A stretch of DNA of 64,000 nt from NCBI RefSeq assembly GCF_030867145.1, contig NC_134414.1, positions 132,506,465 through 132,570,464 of the forward strand. Direction: 5' to 3'. A program made the translations under genes and the position numbers. Of the stretch, positions 26,303 through 37,800 are shown piece after piece; the first letter of the stretch is position 1, and the number at the start of each line of letters is the position of its first letter. The notes below the pieces were generated by a model that made no database searches, was not told the DNA's origin, and worked only from the letters and a program-made list of their open reading frames with translations. The stretch comes from Opisthocomus hoazin. Taxonomy: Eukaryota; Chordata; Aves; Opisthocomiformes; Opisthocomidae.

Positions 26303-29300
26303 CGTTTCTTCCCCCTCCCCATTCTTGTGAAACCTGGAGAAACACCATTATCCCTCTGTCCAGTCTGACTGAAATCTGCCAGTAAATTTCAAACTTCCCG
26401 GGTGGAAAATGTAGTGGTCAGATACACACCAACAGACTGTGATCACACAGACTTTGGTTTTCTGAGGCAAACAGGTTGCAAGCAAATGTATCAAAAATTC
26501 TATTTGCACACTACAAGTAATTTTCCAACATCAATAATTCTTCAAAAGAAAAATCTCAATTTGTGAAAGAAAAGGGAAAGGGAAAAAAGTGCACAAGTAG
26601 CTAAGCCATTAAATGTTAGTGACAATTTTGCAAGACAGAAACAAGAGACTTCAGACATACTGGTGGTATTTAACAAATAACATTCTGAGTGGCAGTAAGT
26701 GCTCTCATTTTCAGCATTGTAATGCACCTTAAATCCCGAAATGAATCCTCAGCAGTGAATGCTTATTAAGTTGTGTTATTCAACCCATCTCCTACCTTCA
26801 CTGTACCTATAATACAGGATATTTTCCAGGCAAAACTTAAATCCACAACACTGTGTAGATAGAGCACTCAATTAGCTCTGTCTCTTAAAACTCATTTTCC
26901 TCCTCCTCTTCTATTCATGTTTCTGACACATGAACTGGTATACTTTTTAGAACTCCAATTTTGCAGCCCCCTCGCTGCTGTTGGACCTCCCACCACCTTC
27001 TCAACAGGTTTTTCTTTAGTCAAAAAGTAAAATCAAAATATCACTTTTCAAATGGAGAAACATCTGGCAACTTCAATTTCTATGACAATGTCTTGACTAA
27101 AGATTATGCAGAAGCTCGGTGGTGAATTTTGTAAGCATATCTCTTTTTATCCTCTCCCTGCAGAAAGCAAATCCTGCCTAGTGAAAATTTCACACAAATT
27201 CTAGACAACTATTTCAAACTAATTAAGTATTGGTTAAATTATTAAAATTCTTAATAATTTTTCAAAATCCATTGAGTCAAAGACTTGACTGTATTTACAT
27301 TTACCTTCCTGCAAACAGGTGCTACGTCCTTTAGAGCCACAGTTATCTGACTCCAAATATTACCGGAACCTAGGCTTCTCAGACACCTTTTGGACTATAT
27401 GTATTTACATGGCTATTGCCGCCTGGACCATCTGTTGCCAAGTACCATGGGAATAATTCTGTCTCTGTAGCAGTAACCAAGTCAATCTTCCTCCTTGACT
27501 GGGATATTGGTTCAGTAAATCAACCCCATACACTCAGGGGTTGTGATGAACACAGCTCTAGAAGGCTGAAGGCCCCAAATTTTCTTCACAGGTTTAGGAA
27601 TCTGCAATCCTACCTCACATCAGCAAAATTATCTTGCTGTTCTGTCAATTTACTAAGCAAGAAATCTTCTTTTATTATTAGATTATGTAAATTTTGTAAG
27701 CTTCCTATGAAGCGTGTAGGCATGATTAGTGTGACCTATTCTTTTTTCTCCCAGTCTTTCATATAAGAGAATCAAGAATTAAAATCCTGAACCATTAACT
27801 CCAATTCTTTGCAATTACACGTTATAGTTAAGTACTTAGTTACAGGATTCATGTTATTTTTTCTAATTATTGAACACAATTTCTCCAAAACCCACGAAGG
27901 ATGCCATACTGCTGTTCTCTGCTCTGTGAAGACAGGTTTAGCCTCAGAATACCAGTTAAACCTTGTCTTTAGAGGAGGTGTCCCCATTTAATGCATGCTT
28001 ATAAAGCTGCAGATCATAAGTTATATTATTGTACTCTCAATTACATGATCACAGCTAATTCCTGTAAGAGTAGTGAGTAGTGCTCAGCACGTGCTTATCT
28101 GCCCCCACTAAGTCGAGTCTGACAGTGACTTCAGCGAAAGCAGAGCTGTTCCCTGACTCAGAACAGCATTTGTAATACAAGTCATCTCACATAACTACAT
28201 TTGAGCATAAAGTTTATGTGCTTTGCACCTAATCAGTCAGTAGTGGCAGAACTAACACTACCATGGTAAGTTGTTGAATGCTGGGCTTTGAGCTATATGT
28301 GCCTGCATGTGATCTCAGAAAGGGAAACAGGGCTACACATACACTGAGCTACCTGTGCACATCCCGTTAGATGAGCCAACCTATACTGTACTTGCAGCAA
28401 AAACATTTCTGGAAGGTTCATAACTTGGCCCAACAATAAAGTTGATGGCAATACTCAAAAGTAGTGTTCTTTTATACAGACTGTTCCTCCGGCAAAATTT
28501 CAGCTTTCCATTTCCAACCTTTACAGAACTAAAGCTCTTCATAGGAACACTGAATGTATCTTTTTTTTTTTTTTAATCAGGATTCCAAAATGTTTTCAAT
28601 TTCTTCCCACCCTCCCTTCTTATTCCAGTCTTCCATTAAATTTTCGACCTCCAGTAGAATCTGTCTGGAAAGTTTCAAGCAGAATGGTTAGAATTTCAGA
28701 AAGTTATGAGCAGCTGGAAGTAGAGGTTTGAAAGGAAACATCTACAAATCCTGAACCAAAGCTGTCAACAGCACTTCAAAGTCATATAATGCCTACACCA
28801 TCTTCAGATTATATCAGCTCATAATAATATTCTGAAAAGCATTTTTAACAAGAACTTGGTTGCCTTGGAATCACAGCTAAGGGAGAGAGGGTCCTTCAGC
28901 CAGCCGATACCACAAACATTAGCATCCAGGAGTTTGTATGAATGCTCTAAAGACCACATATGCTGCATCTACCTTGAACACCCAGAGCTTATAGCAGTCG
29001 AGTAACAATTTATGATTCTATGAAGTACACAAACAACTCTGCTGACACGTTTCTTATTCACTACTGTGAGCACTTAAAGCAAGCATTTTGTCTGCACTAC
29101 TGTTTAACCAAACGCTGATGTTAACATTCCATTTTTTTCTCACATTGTGTCAAATATTAATTCTAAGGTAGTTGGACTAAATCCAGATTTCAGCTAGTAC
29201 AGATGTTGTGGTCATATATCCTTTACTCTGAAGTCAGACTAATGACAAGTTACATGTGAACAGTTCTCATGATAAAAGCTGTTCAGCAACTTCCCATTAG

Positions 29301-31509
29301 TAAAGTTGTCAAAAAATAAAAACTTCTGTGGGGCAGAGGAAGCAAAGTAAGCATAATCATGTTCTTAAGCTCTGCCAGTCCTAACAGGCTTTTTACAGGT
29401 TCATGGTATGAAGATTTATTCCACAATTCAAAGATTTCTTTAACTCCCAGAGCATAGAACTTTTGTCATCGCCTTTTTTGAGTAGACTACGTAATTCCCC
29501 AGAGATGCAAAGGTCTCTGCTGGATGCAGAGTGAGATTGCAGTCTCACACACAGTTCTGGTCAAGTTGCTTAGTTCCACCTTCACAGCTGCCCCCTGCAT
29601 TAGTGCATTTGATGGTCAGCACTTTTAGAAAAAGAGGCTGTATTTCCCACTTTATCCATTTGTAAAATGGGGATAATCATCATCATTCCTTTCATGGAAG
29701 GACAGCAAGATTCAATAGCTAAAATATCCATAACACTTAGGCATTATAAACGCTGCTTGGTTTAGCCGAAAACATGGCAGAGGCAGCTCAGTGAGCTGAG
29801 AAACACCCTCCCTCACCCTCCCTCCCTGCTTCACCCAGACCCTGCCTCGCAGCGCAGGAGGCAGGAGTCAGAACAGGGCTGCTGATGCCGCCAGCCCGCT
29901 GCCTCTGCAGTCGCCACCGGAACCCCTGCTAGTCCGGAATGTCAGCGGCTGCAAGGACGGGATCCAGACCACCGCTCCCCCCCTCCTCCCCAGTGACCTG
30001 GGGATGTTCAGACTCAGAGGTCATGGTTCAGTTATTAAAGAGCGTGCCATAACAGAGAGCATCAGAGAGGGCGAGGACCGCATTGCTATTATGTGACTAG
30101 AAAACATACAGCATAAGATAGTCCTGCTCCTAGGCACTACACTAGGAGAAAGAATACATAGAAATAGGAGGGATACCAAGTTCAGTAAGGATTACACTTA
30201 AACGTGCGTGTGTTCATCTGGAAGAATAGGTAGACGGCCTCAAGCATGCATGCCCACTTGTCCTCCCTTCCCATGTGTAGACCTCTCTCATACGTGGCTC
30301 TCTTTCCAAGTGTATTAGAATATTCTGCACAAACAGGGTGACCTCTTTAAAATAATTAAGGTAGTTAAAATTACTGAATACTTCCAAGCAAACAAAGAAC
30401 GTGCAACAGGCTCTGTAGAACCTGTCTGCGGAGAGAGCCAATTCTTTGCTAATGCAGGAGCACCCTCTGGTGCGCAAAGACAGGCTGAGCACCTTATTAA
30501 AACCTCAAGAACCAACTTCTGACATGATCAGCAAGAAGCTGCCTCCTTTTGCTATCTCTTCCTAGTGCACTATGCCTCAAAATTAGTAACCTTGTAAGAG
30601 GAGGTAGACACGACTGAATTATAAAGCACAGATCACCACAACCCGGGCGATAAAGTCCTTTCACACAGGAAAACTGCTGGCACATGGCCTTCTTCAATAA
30701 TCAGCCTCCAAAAATGCCAATGCCACATGTTTTAAATTAATATCAGAGCTGTCCACTCCAGGACAACTTGCAAAGGCCACCTCACAGTTCACCTTGAACT
30801 GGAAACATATTTCTCTATAGACATCAGCATGAGGAAAAAAGAATTTCTGCCTTTTGTATGTGCTCATCTGATCAGGGGATATTCTCATTATATAAATACT
30901 TGCTAAGATCTCATTCTTAGTAATAAGCTATGGTGCTGTGTTCCAAAGCCCAGGTGTACAAAATCTGCTCACTTTATCAAACCTTGTGTTGTTTTTTCTT
31001 TCCATTTTGTTGGCTGGGCAAGAGCTACTGGGTTCCACCCACAAAACACTACCCAGTGACCTCGGTCTGTTGCTTAAGCACCAGTGCCTCCGATTTCCAT
31101 TTATGTAACAACACAGGTGAACACAAAATAGTTTTGGAGGATTAGGACAAGCACAATGCTTACTTCCAGAAGGAGTACTTTCAGTAATTATTCCTAGTAG
31201 CCACAATTATAGCTAAAGGTCAATGTTCATGGAAAAAGCCCTCTTCAGACTCACAGCAACAGGTGTTCCCTACTACCACTGTTTCTCACCAGCAAGTTAA
31301 TAATTAACAGAGTATCCCACCTGGATATACTAGATCACCATTAGCATTTTAGAAACTGACACTAAAATTCTCAACTGAACAGCCAAAAACACCTTTCAGA
31401 GGCGTAGTATTCCCTTGGCTTAAATGAAACAGACATTATCAAACACGAAAAGACAAAAGGTTCAGTTTTCAGTGTTTAGCCACTGGCCACCACGACAGTC
31501 AGTGGCTGG
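26303..31509 (-). other. NME7 intron 1, middle part
   Basis: 5.2 kb AT-rich intron between two CR1 copies. It contains a MIR-like relic (about 29540-29755) and an unexplained GC-rich patch (about 29786-30000). Short ORFs here show no recognisable content. Confidence 0.6.
29540..29755 (+). repeat. MIR-like SINE relic, 3' half best preserved
   Basis: TCTGGTCAAGTTGCTTAG, later TTTATCCATTTGTAAAATGG and GGATAATCATCATCATTCC, then a GATTCAATAGCTAA-type segment, reproduce the order of MIR landmarks (caagttacttaa, ctgtaaaatggggataata, aggattaa). The middle carries extra sequence. No database check was possible. Confidence 0.6.
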
Positions 31510-31902
31510 AGAACACGACACATGAGATGAGGCTGGGACAACCAAGCCTGCTCAGCTTGGAGAAGAGAAGGCTGGGGGTGACCTTACTGCTGTCTACAAC
31601 GACCTAACTGAAAGACACCAAAAAGATGTAGATAGGCTCTTCTCGAAGGTGCATCGTGATAGTAAAAAATACAAAGGATGAAAGCTGAAATATGGGGCAT
31701 CCCATGTTTCCCACACATTAGGAAAAAAAATTTACCAAGAGGGTGGTCAAACACTGATACAGGCTCCCCAGAGGAGGTGTGCAGTCTCCAGCTTTGGGGA
31801 TGTTCAGGACTCGCCTGTATATGGCCTGGAGCAGCCTGGTCTGGTTAGACCTGTTTTGAGACGGTTGGAGGTCCCCTCCAACCTAAATGATGATTCTCTG
31901 AT
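31510..31902 (+). mobile_element. Older CR1 3' fragment
   Basis: Contains the CR1 3' landmarks in order: CAGCTTGGAGAAGAGAAGGC, GGGGGTGACCTTACTGCTGT, CTACAACGACCTAACTG, ACAGGCTCCCCAGAGGAGGT, GCCTGGAGCAGCCTGGTCTG, GTTGGAGGTCCCCTCCAACC and GATGATTCTCTGATTATT. It is more diverged than the 23-26 kb copy and has no open frame. Confidence 0.88.
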
Positions 31903-34900
31903 TATTATTATGGCTTGGTGGCTCCTTGTCCAAAGGTAATGTCCATCCTTCCAAGCTCCTCCGCAGCCTACTCAGATCTGTTGGGTTCATATATTAACAA
32001 CAGTTTAGATGTGCTTTCAAAAAATTAAGAGCTCTGACACAACATTCTTAAGTATAAATTTTATCCACGCCAAATCTGCCTGGAACAATTCTCTAAATAA
32101 CCACTGGCTCTGTCATCAAATCCTATTTTTTTTTTGCTGCCAACTGAAAGGAAAGGCTGTAACTTTTCTTTATTCCTGTCAATGGTTTACTGAGTAATTC
32201 CTGAATTTCTCCTGTTTCTGACAATATAAAAAAAAAAACAAACCCAACATACAATTAGAACAGATGTGTGAAAAAGTTATTAAGAACCAAACCTACAACC
32301 CAAAGGGACCGGAAAGACAACTCTAGGTGATAAGGGAGATTAGTGTCCAATTTATCATTAAGTAACGCCAGATAACTTTGCCTATCACACTGTCAACTAT
32401 TTGAGCCACTCCATCAGAAGCATCTAATCTTTAGATCAATGCATCTAAAATTACTTCTAGAGAGATGGCAATTTCTGCAAGCCAAAGCTAAGACTTGGCT
32501 AGAGTAGCAGGTAATTTATCCCATGGATTCTGAACCTGTCAACTTCGTATTTGGGAATAAGTGGTATTTTATATAGCGCGTAATGTCATAAAGATGTCAG
32601 CATCAAACCCAAAATAAGCTACTGGAACAAAGGAAAGTTATATTTTTAGCAGTTTTCATTTGGCTGACAGAGGGCCAAAGATTCTGTTATTTTATCAGCT
32701 ACATCTTCTGCAACATACATAGCCTATCTGCTCAAGAAGTAAATTGGCAGTATCTGGAACACTAATTCAAGAAGAAACCATGTCATACGTTTGATGTTCA
32801 CAGGAAGACTCACCATGCAATAAGCATTTAAAGGCTACCTGATAACATTTTGCTTATTTTGTCCTCATGTTGTATACAATGTTTTATTTTCCTGTGACGA
32901 AATGCTGCAGATGACAGCCATTAAGTAAGGAAGCTTGTCTTCGTGGCTGGTTCTGTCATGCAAGCCTACAATTGAAAGGGTCAGGCCACACTGCAGCTGA
33001 AAAAAAAAATCAATGTAATCACCAGCTGGCACTCAAGTGAAACGGAGTCTGGTTCTAAGACCAAAGAAGTAAATCTTCTCAAGCATTAGGAAACTGCCTT
33101 TTGGGGAGATTTTACATCTTCTCCTGGAAGAGTTAAAAATGCCTTTTTTTTTTATTTTAATGGCAACAGTAAGTACATAATTTGAAAATTATTAAAAGTT
33201 ATTTTATAAATCTGCACTTGTTCAGGAAAGTCTATTAGCAGGAAAAAGTTTTGTCTGCTTATACGATCAGCTCTGAGTGACAGCTCTTCACCAAAGTTAT
33301 CCCATTTTACCAGCTAATCCAGTATGGCTGAGATTACTGGTTCCCAGATGAAACCCCTGTACACCAAGGTATATTCCACAGCTGCCCCATGTATTGCTTT
33401 ATAAAGCCTTCAGCTGAAAAGTTGATCACACCACGATTTGCTGGGCCATAAGGAACCCAGTACTCACTGTTGTCAAGTTCTAGAAATGGCTGATTCGCTT
33501 CCTATTTTCTAAGATCCATTTCCCAATACATGAAATAACTCTTTTCCACTGATGAATCAAAGCATTTTAAGAAATTACTCATTTTTCTTCCCTAAGCTGA
33601 GGATTTCCATGTTGATATTATCTAAGCTGGGGGTTTTATCAATGAACTGATGATGATAATAATAACAGCAACAATAAACATACAATATACAAGTTGTAAA
33701 ATTTTCTGTTGAAGTGAGCCGAACTGCTCATCTCCACACATATTCAAGATTGTGGTCAAAATTACAAGACTGCAAGCTCTGGCACCCTACCCCGGGAGAA
33801 TCTACTTCATATATATTTTCCCCCAACTTTGCAAAAAGAACCAAAGTAGTCGGATTCTCAAATTCCACTAACCACATGCTTCTACATCCACAAAATCAAA
33901 GCCAGATGGCATCGTATTAGACAAGTCACCTGGCTTTTACGTGCCTCGATTTCTTTATGGGCAAGACGGAAATAATATTTGTCTATCCTGTCGTTCAAAC
34001 AGTCTGTAGGCTGCAGTTTTCAGATGTGCAGGGGTAAGAACAATTGTTTTAAAGAGTGGAAGGAAACGAAATCAGCCAACTACACCTGTATACAGCAACT
34101 GCAGTAAGGGTCTGTATCTGTGTGACACGCTGCTTGTGTGAGCAAGTTTCCCTTTGGGAATTTACTGCTCACCATCCACAGCAGCCATGTGTCACATGAG
34201 ACGCCAGAATGCATTAGAGCTGATCTGAAATACTGTCATCTGCTGACAATGAAAACTCTTTTCCAATGATTAGCAGACCTTTAAGCCAAAATGCTGTCCT
34301 AGAAAGACAAATAACTGCAGGATATTTCAGAACATTTCTCCCCTCACTTTAGCTTCCACCACAGTTACGTGCCCAGTTTTTCAACACACTCAACTCCTTG
34401 CAGTGCGTTGTCTCCATATGACCGAAGCATAGGATCTAACACAAACACACACCAAACTGATTCCACTAAAAGTTATTACATTTTTCTTTCTGTGGCCACG
34501 ATATGACTTGTAGCAGGTTTTTTCCGAGTAGGCATATACGTTAAAACTAATGCAATCTATACGACTGGCTGGAAGCAACACAGTACTAAAGGCTGGCCAA
34601 GCTTTCCAGCAGAAAATTCATTACTTTCAGAACATAATTAGGTTCCGGAGGTTAAAATCCAGCTTGTAGATCAACATTTGAATCCACTGGAAGGAGTCTT
34701 TTTTTTTGATTCATTGTTCCTGAGAAAAGAAATGTTGAAAATGTTTGAAATGGATCAGGTGTGTAAAGTCGGGGTGTCCAACAGTCACATAACTTATCGC
34801 TTTCCCAGGATGCTGTGTCCATACCTAATCGGGCAGCACCTGTTTCCAAAACATCTATTGTCCCATCATCTTCCAGCTACCAAATTATTCTTACTTATTT

Positions 34901-35009
34901 TAGGAAACTGGCAGGAGGAAGGAAAATTAAGTGGGAAAACTGGTGCCTTTGTAAGTATAAAAGAAACAAGTAGGACCCTGTAACACTTGAAAGGCCAGAG
35001 AAAACCGAA
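31903..35009 (-). other. NME7 intron 1, distal part
   Basis: 3.1 kb AT-rich intron with a MIR-like relic at about 33915-34000. No supported gene. Confidence 0.6.
33915..34000 (+). repeat. MIR-like SINE relic
   Basis: ATTAGACAAGTCACCTGGCT, GTGCCTCGATTTCTTTATGG and GGAAATAATATTTGTCTATC follow MIR order (gggcaagtcacttg, gtgcctcagtttcctcat, ggggataataatattacctatc). Diverged; identified by eye only. Confidence 0.5.
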
Positions 35010-36185
35010 AGAGAGAGAAGTCCCAGGGCACTGGAGAAAGGCAAGAGACACAGCCAACCCAACCGCAGTCTTTGGGAAGATAACGGAACGAGTTATTAAG
35101 CAGTCAGTTGTTGACCATCTAAGAAGACAATATGATAATAAAAAGCAGATAATGTGAATTTGTGAAGAACAAACCTCTTTCTGATACAGTGAGCAAGGGA
35201 GAAGCCACAGATGTGACAAACTTCACTTTGACTGGGCTTTTCATCTAAGTCACCTGAGAGTCTGGCAAGCTGAGTAGCAAATTATAGCCTAAACTGAAGA
35301 GCAGTTACGACTATTACATGAAGAAGCAATTAGGAAAACTTCTCTTGCAAACTGGGAATCAAGTGGGGTTCCAGAATGACCTGCCATGCACCTAGCTTTA
35401 TTTCATATTTTCCTTATTACACTGACAATGAAGATGAAAAAGCACACTTTCAGAATCTAGGCTGATAATTAAGATTGCAAGCAGTTTAGTAAACAGAAGC
35501 AGAACTCAGAATGATGATCTGACAATTCTATAGAGACAGACATGAAGTACTACAATGATGATCAAGAAAATAAATGTAAATACAAAGGGAAAATCTAGCC
35601 AGGCAACAAAAACACAGGAAAAAAAAGGTGAAAGTTACAGTGGCTTGCAGTTAAAGAGTGAGAGTGCAATGAGGTACAGCTGGGAAAAAAAAGGATGGCA
35701 AACTTGGTACTATGAAGCTGTAAGACACAAGGAACAAATGTTTTGCTCTGTTCAGCAGTACTGAAACACACACCAGTTGGCAAACAGTGTACAGGTTAAA
35801 CACCACATTTAGAGAAAATTGCAGAGTGGGAAAAAATCTAAACTTCAAAAACACATGATCAGCAGGAAAACACCATGAGAACAAAATTTGTTTCGTGTAG
35901 AATAATGTGAAAACAGGAAAGGGCAAAGTTATAATCTTCAAGTTCTTTTGCATGTAAAAGCCAAAAATGGAATATCTTTATACCCACCAAGGACAGAACA
36001 AGTAATCACTGGCATCATTTGCAGCACAGAACATATTAGGAAAAAAATTTGGTGAACTATAAAAATAATCATGTAATGGAATCACATCAACAGATCATGC
36101 AGTTTCTGTCACTGAAGGTTTTTCAAGACAAATTAAACTCACCATGAAACATTTTGTTAGAGGTTGCTGTAAGATTTGACCTAGC
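35010..36185 (+). mobile_element. Highly decayed CR1/L3-like LINE relic (RT to 3' end)
   Basis: A chain of degraded CR1/L3 ORF2 landmarks appears in the right order: ACTGGAGAAAGGCAA, GAACGAGTTATTAAGCAGTC, GAATTTGTGAAGAACAAACC, TGACAAACTTCACTTTGACT, AAGTGGGGTTCCAG, TTGCAAGCAGTTTAGTAAAC, ATGAAGTACTACAATGATG, CTGTAAGACACAAGGAACAA, CTCTGTTCAGCAGTACTG, GGACAGAACAAGTAATCACTG, ATATTAGGAAAAAAATTTGG, GAAGGTTTTTCAAGACAAATT. The spacing matches a CR1 from the middle of RT to near the 3' end with many indels. No frame is open. Family assignment (L3 against an old CR1) needs a repeat-library search. Confidence 0.65.
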
Positions 36186-36434
36186 TTTAATGAATCAACT
36201 AACTTGGTGTCACCTCGGAATTAAAGTGAGGTTAGAAATACATCACATTCATAGTGTCAGTCAACTACAAGTGAGCGCTTTACCTAAGTGACCGACACCT
36301 GTGTGTACTCACAAAGCAGAACTTCTGCCAACAAGAATAAATTCAACATGGGAATTGAAAATTGCAGTTTTGCCTGGACTAAACAAAAGACCTATAACCC
36401 CTGTATTTGAAAAATGAAGAGTGGCATTCCTACT

Positions 36435-36885
36435 TAATCATAGAATCATAGGTTGGAAAAGACCTCTAAGATCATCAAGTCCAACCATCCACCCAGCACC
36501 ACCGTGCCTACTAAACCATGTCCTGAAGTGCCATATCTACACGTTTTTGGAACACCTCCAGGGATGGTAACTCCGCCACTTCCCTGAGCAGCCTGTTCCA
36601 ATATCTGACCACTCTTTCAGTAAAGAAATTTTTCCTAATAGCTGATCTAACCCTCCCCTGATGCAACTTGAGGCCATTGCCTCTCGTCCTATCACTAGTT
36701 ACCTGGGAGAAGAGACCAACACTCTCCTCAATACAACCTCCTGTCAGGTAGTTGTAGAGAGCAATAAGATCCCCCCTCAGGCTCCTCTTCTCCAGACTAA
36801 AGAGCCCCCGTTTCTTCAGCCGCTCCTTGTAAGGCTTTGCTCTAGACCCCTCACCAGCCTCGCTGCCCTCGTTTGCCTGCTTGAG
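36435..36885 (-). mobile_element. CR1 3' fragment in NME7 intron 1, close to the promoter
   Basis: The plus strand starts with AATCATAGAATCATAGGTTG (the CR1 3' tail read backwards), so the element lies on the minus strand. The encoded remnant contains [50 protein letters not shown] and [18 protein letters not shown]. The subtype is the same as the outer element at 56.9-57.75 kb. It lies about 0.7 kb inside intron 1 and is sense to NME7. Confidence 0.92.
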
Positions 36886-37573
36886 TGGCGAACGCTGATC
36901 TGGAGTTCGCGTTCTGAAAGCAAGGTGCAAACAGAGCCGCTGCGCAGCCCGGAGGAGCTGCGGCAAACCTGTGCTGCTTGAGGCGGGTCTCTGAAGCTGA
37001 GCCCGCCGGCAGCCGCGTCGGCCCGGCTCCCGCCTGGGTCCCGCACGCGTGTCCGAGCACAACGTTCGAGTCAGAGCTGCTGGGTTTTACTTCGCTTTGC
37101 AGCAGCGGTGTTCGCACATCACCCGCGGCAAAGGGGACTCCGCCAGCTGCTTCACCAGCGCAGGCCCCCGCACCGCGAAGCGCAGGATCCACGCACGGAT
37201 AACGGCTGTCGGGCCCGAAGCGTGGGGCCTTGCTCCGACCGCGCTAGCTGCCTTCCCGCTGGGGCTCTCGGGAGCTTCTGAACCGCGGAGCGCCGGGCAC
37301 CGGCGAGACGCCACGGCACTTCACAACTTCCCGCTCACCGCGCCCGACGAGATCCCTCAGGAAAGAGCGGGAGGACGGGCCGGGGCCAAGCCCCGGACGG
37401 CAACGGCCCCACCGGGGAGCGCGGCCCCCGAGGGGAGCACTGAGAGGAGCCCCGCGGCCGTTATTCCGGCATCTCGGCGCCGCCCGCCCCGGGGCCGAGC
37501 TCCGCCCCGCCGCCCGCCCCGACAGCCGCCCCTGGCCCGCCGCTCAGCCCCGACCCCCGCCGGCCGCGCTCAC
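36886..37573 (-). other. NME7 intron 1, CpG-rich start
   Basis: GC-rich, CpG-dense flank of the promoter, from the CR1 fragment to the NME7 donor. Long ORFs on both strands (for example 37049-37795 plus) arise from GC richness and show no recognisable protein. Confidence 0.65.
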
Positions 37574-37576
37574 CAT
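37574..37576 (-). CDS. NME7: NME7 coding exon 1 (ATG only)
   Basis: The minus strand reads GCCGCCATCGCCATG followed directly by the donor GTGAGC, so the exon contributes just the start codon and splices in phase 0 to the next exon (S-Q-D-D-R-F...). The strong GCC-rich Kozak context supports this start. The 5'UTR extends to higher coordinates into the CpG island; the transcription start is not determined. The human protein also begins with M and a few variable residues before RFVFIAEWYDPN, which fits. Confidence 0.8.
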
Positions 37577-37800
37577 GGCGATGGCGGCAGGCGGCGCCCC
37601 TCACCCTGCGGCTGCCGGCGCGACGTGACGCCACGAGAAGCCGCGCCCTGGCAACCGGAGCCCCGCCCCCGCGCTCGGCGCCGCGATTGGGTGAGAAAGG
37701 GGACACGTCACCCGGGGGCGAGCCGCAGGAAGCGGAAGCTGGGCGAGGTGGTGGTTGCGGCGGTTGCAGGGTGCGCCGGAGCAGTGCTGCTGTGAGCTCC
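37574..37800. promoter_or_regulatory. Bidirectional NME7/BLZF1 CpG-island promoter
   Basis: The head-to-head genes share this CpG-dense interval. Visible elements: inverted CCAAT box (ATTGG, 37686-37690), two closely spaced ETS-type GGAA cores in CAGGAAGCGGAAGCT (about 37727-37740), a CCTGGCAAC sequence at 37647-37655 containing an RFX half-site (GTTGCC in reverse), and ACGTGACG/ACACGTCAC sequences resembling CRE or E-box halves. No TATA box is seen. CpG-island, ETS and CCAAT composition is typical of bidirectional promoters. Transcription starts are inferred, not seen. Confidence 0.75.

Larger units (their letters stand above)
478..37576 (-). other. NME7: NME7 gene, 5' half (partial; 3' exons lie beyond the left edge)
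   Basis: Nucleoside diphosphate kinase family member 7, a DM10 plus double-NDPK protein. Members of this family are known from the gamma-tubulin ring complex and as inner proteins of ciliary doublet microtubules. Six coding exons on the minus strand join without any frame break: 37574-37576, 15627-15734, 12003-12169, 6666-6776, 2897-2947, 478-685. That gives 648 nt, 216 residues; human NME7 is 376 aa, so the second NDPK domain is missing only because the window ends. DM10 occupies about residues 3-92. NDPK domain A follows, with LALIKPDA (about 95-102) and the active-site histidine H206 in RNAAHGPDS. All introns are GT-AG. The gene starts head-to-head with BLZF1 at a shared CpG island. Intron 1 is 21.8 kb and carries most of the repeats. 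Identity is very secure; the end of the gene cannot be seen. Confidence 0.95.

Noticed and set aside
36511-37062. 183-codon minus-strand ORF near the NME7 promoter
   Set aside because: The C-terminal half is CR1 ORF2 and the N-terminal part is CpG-island read-through, not a host gene.
37049-37795. 248-codon plus-strand ORF across the NME7/BLZF1 promoter
   Set aside because: Arg/Ala/Pro-rich composition from a CpG island, overlaps the NME7 start on the other strand, and has no recognisable domain.
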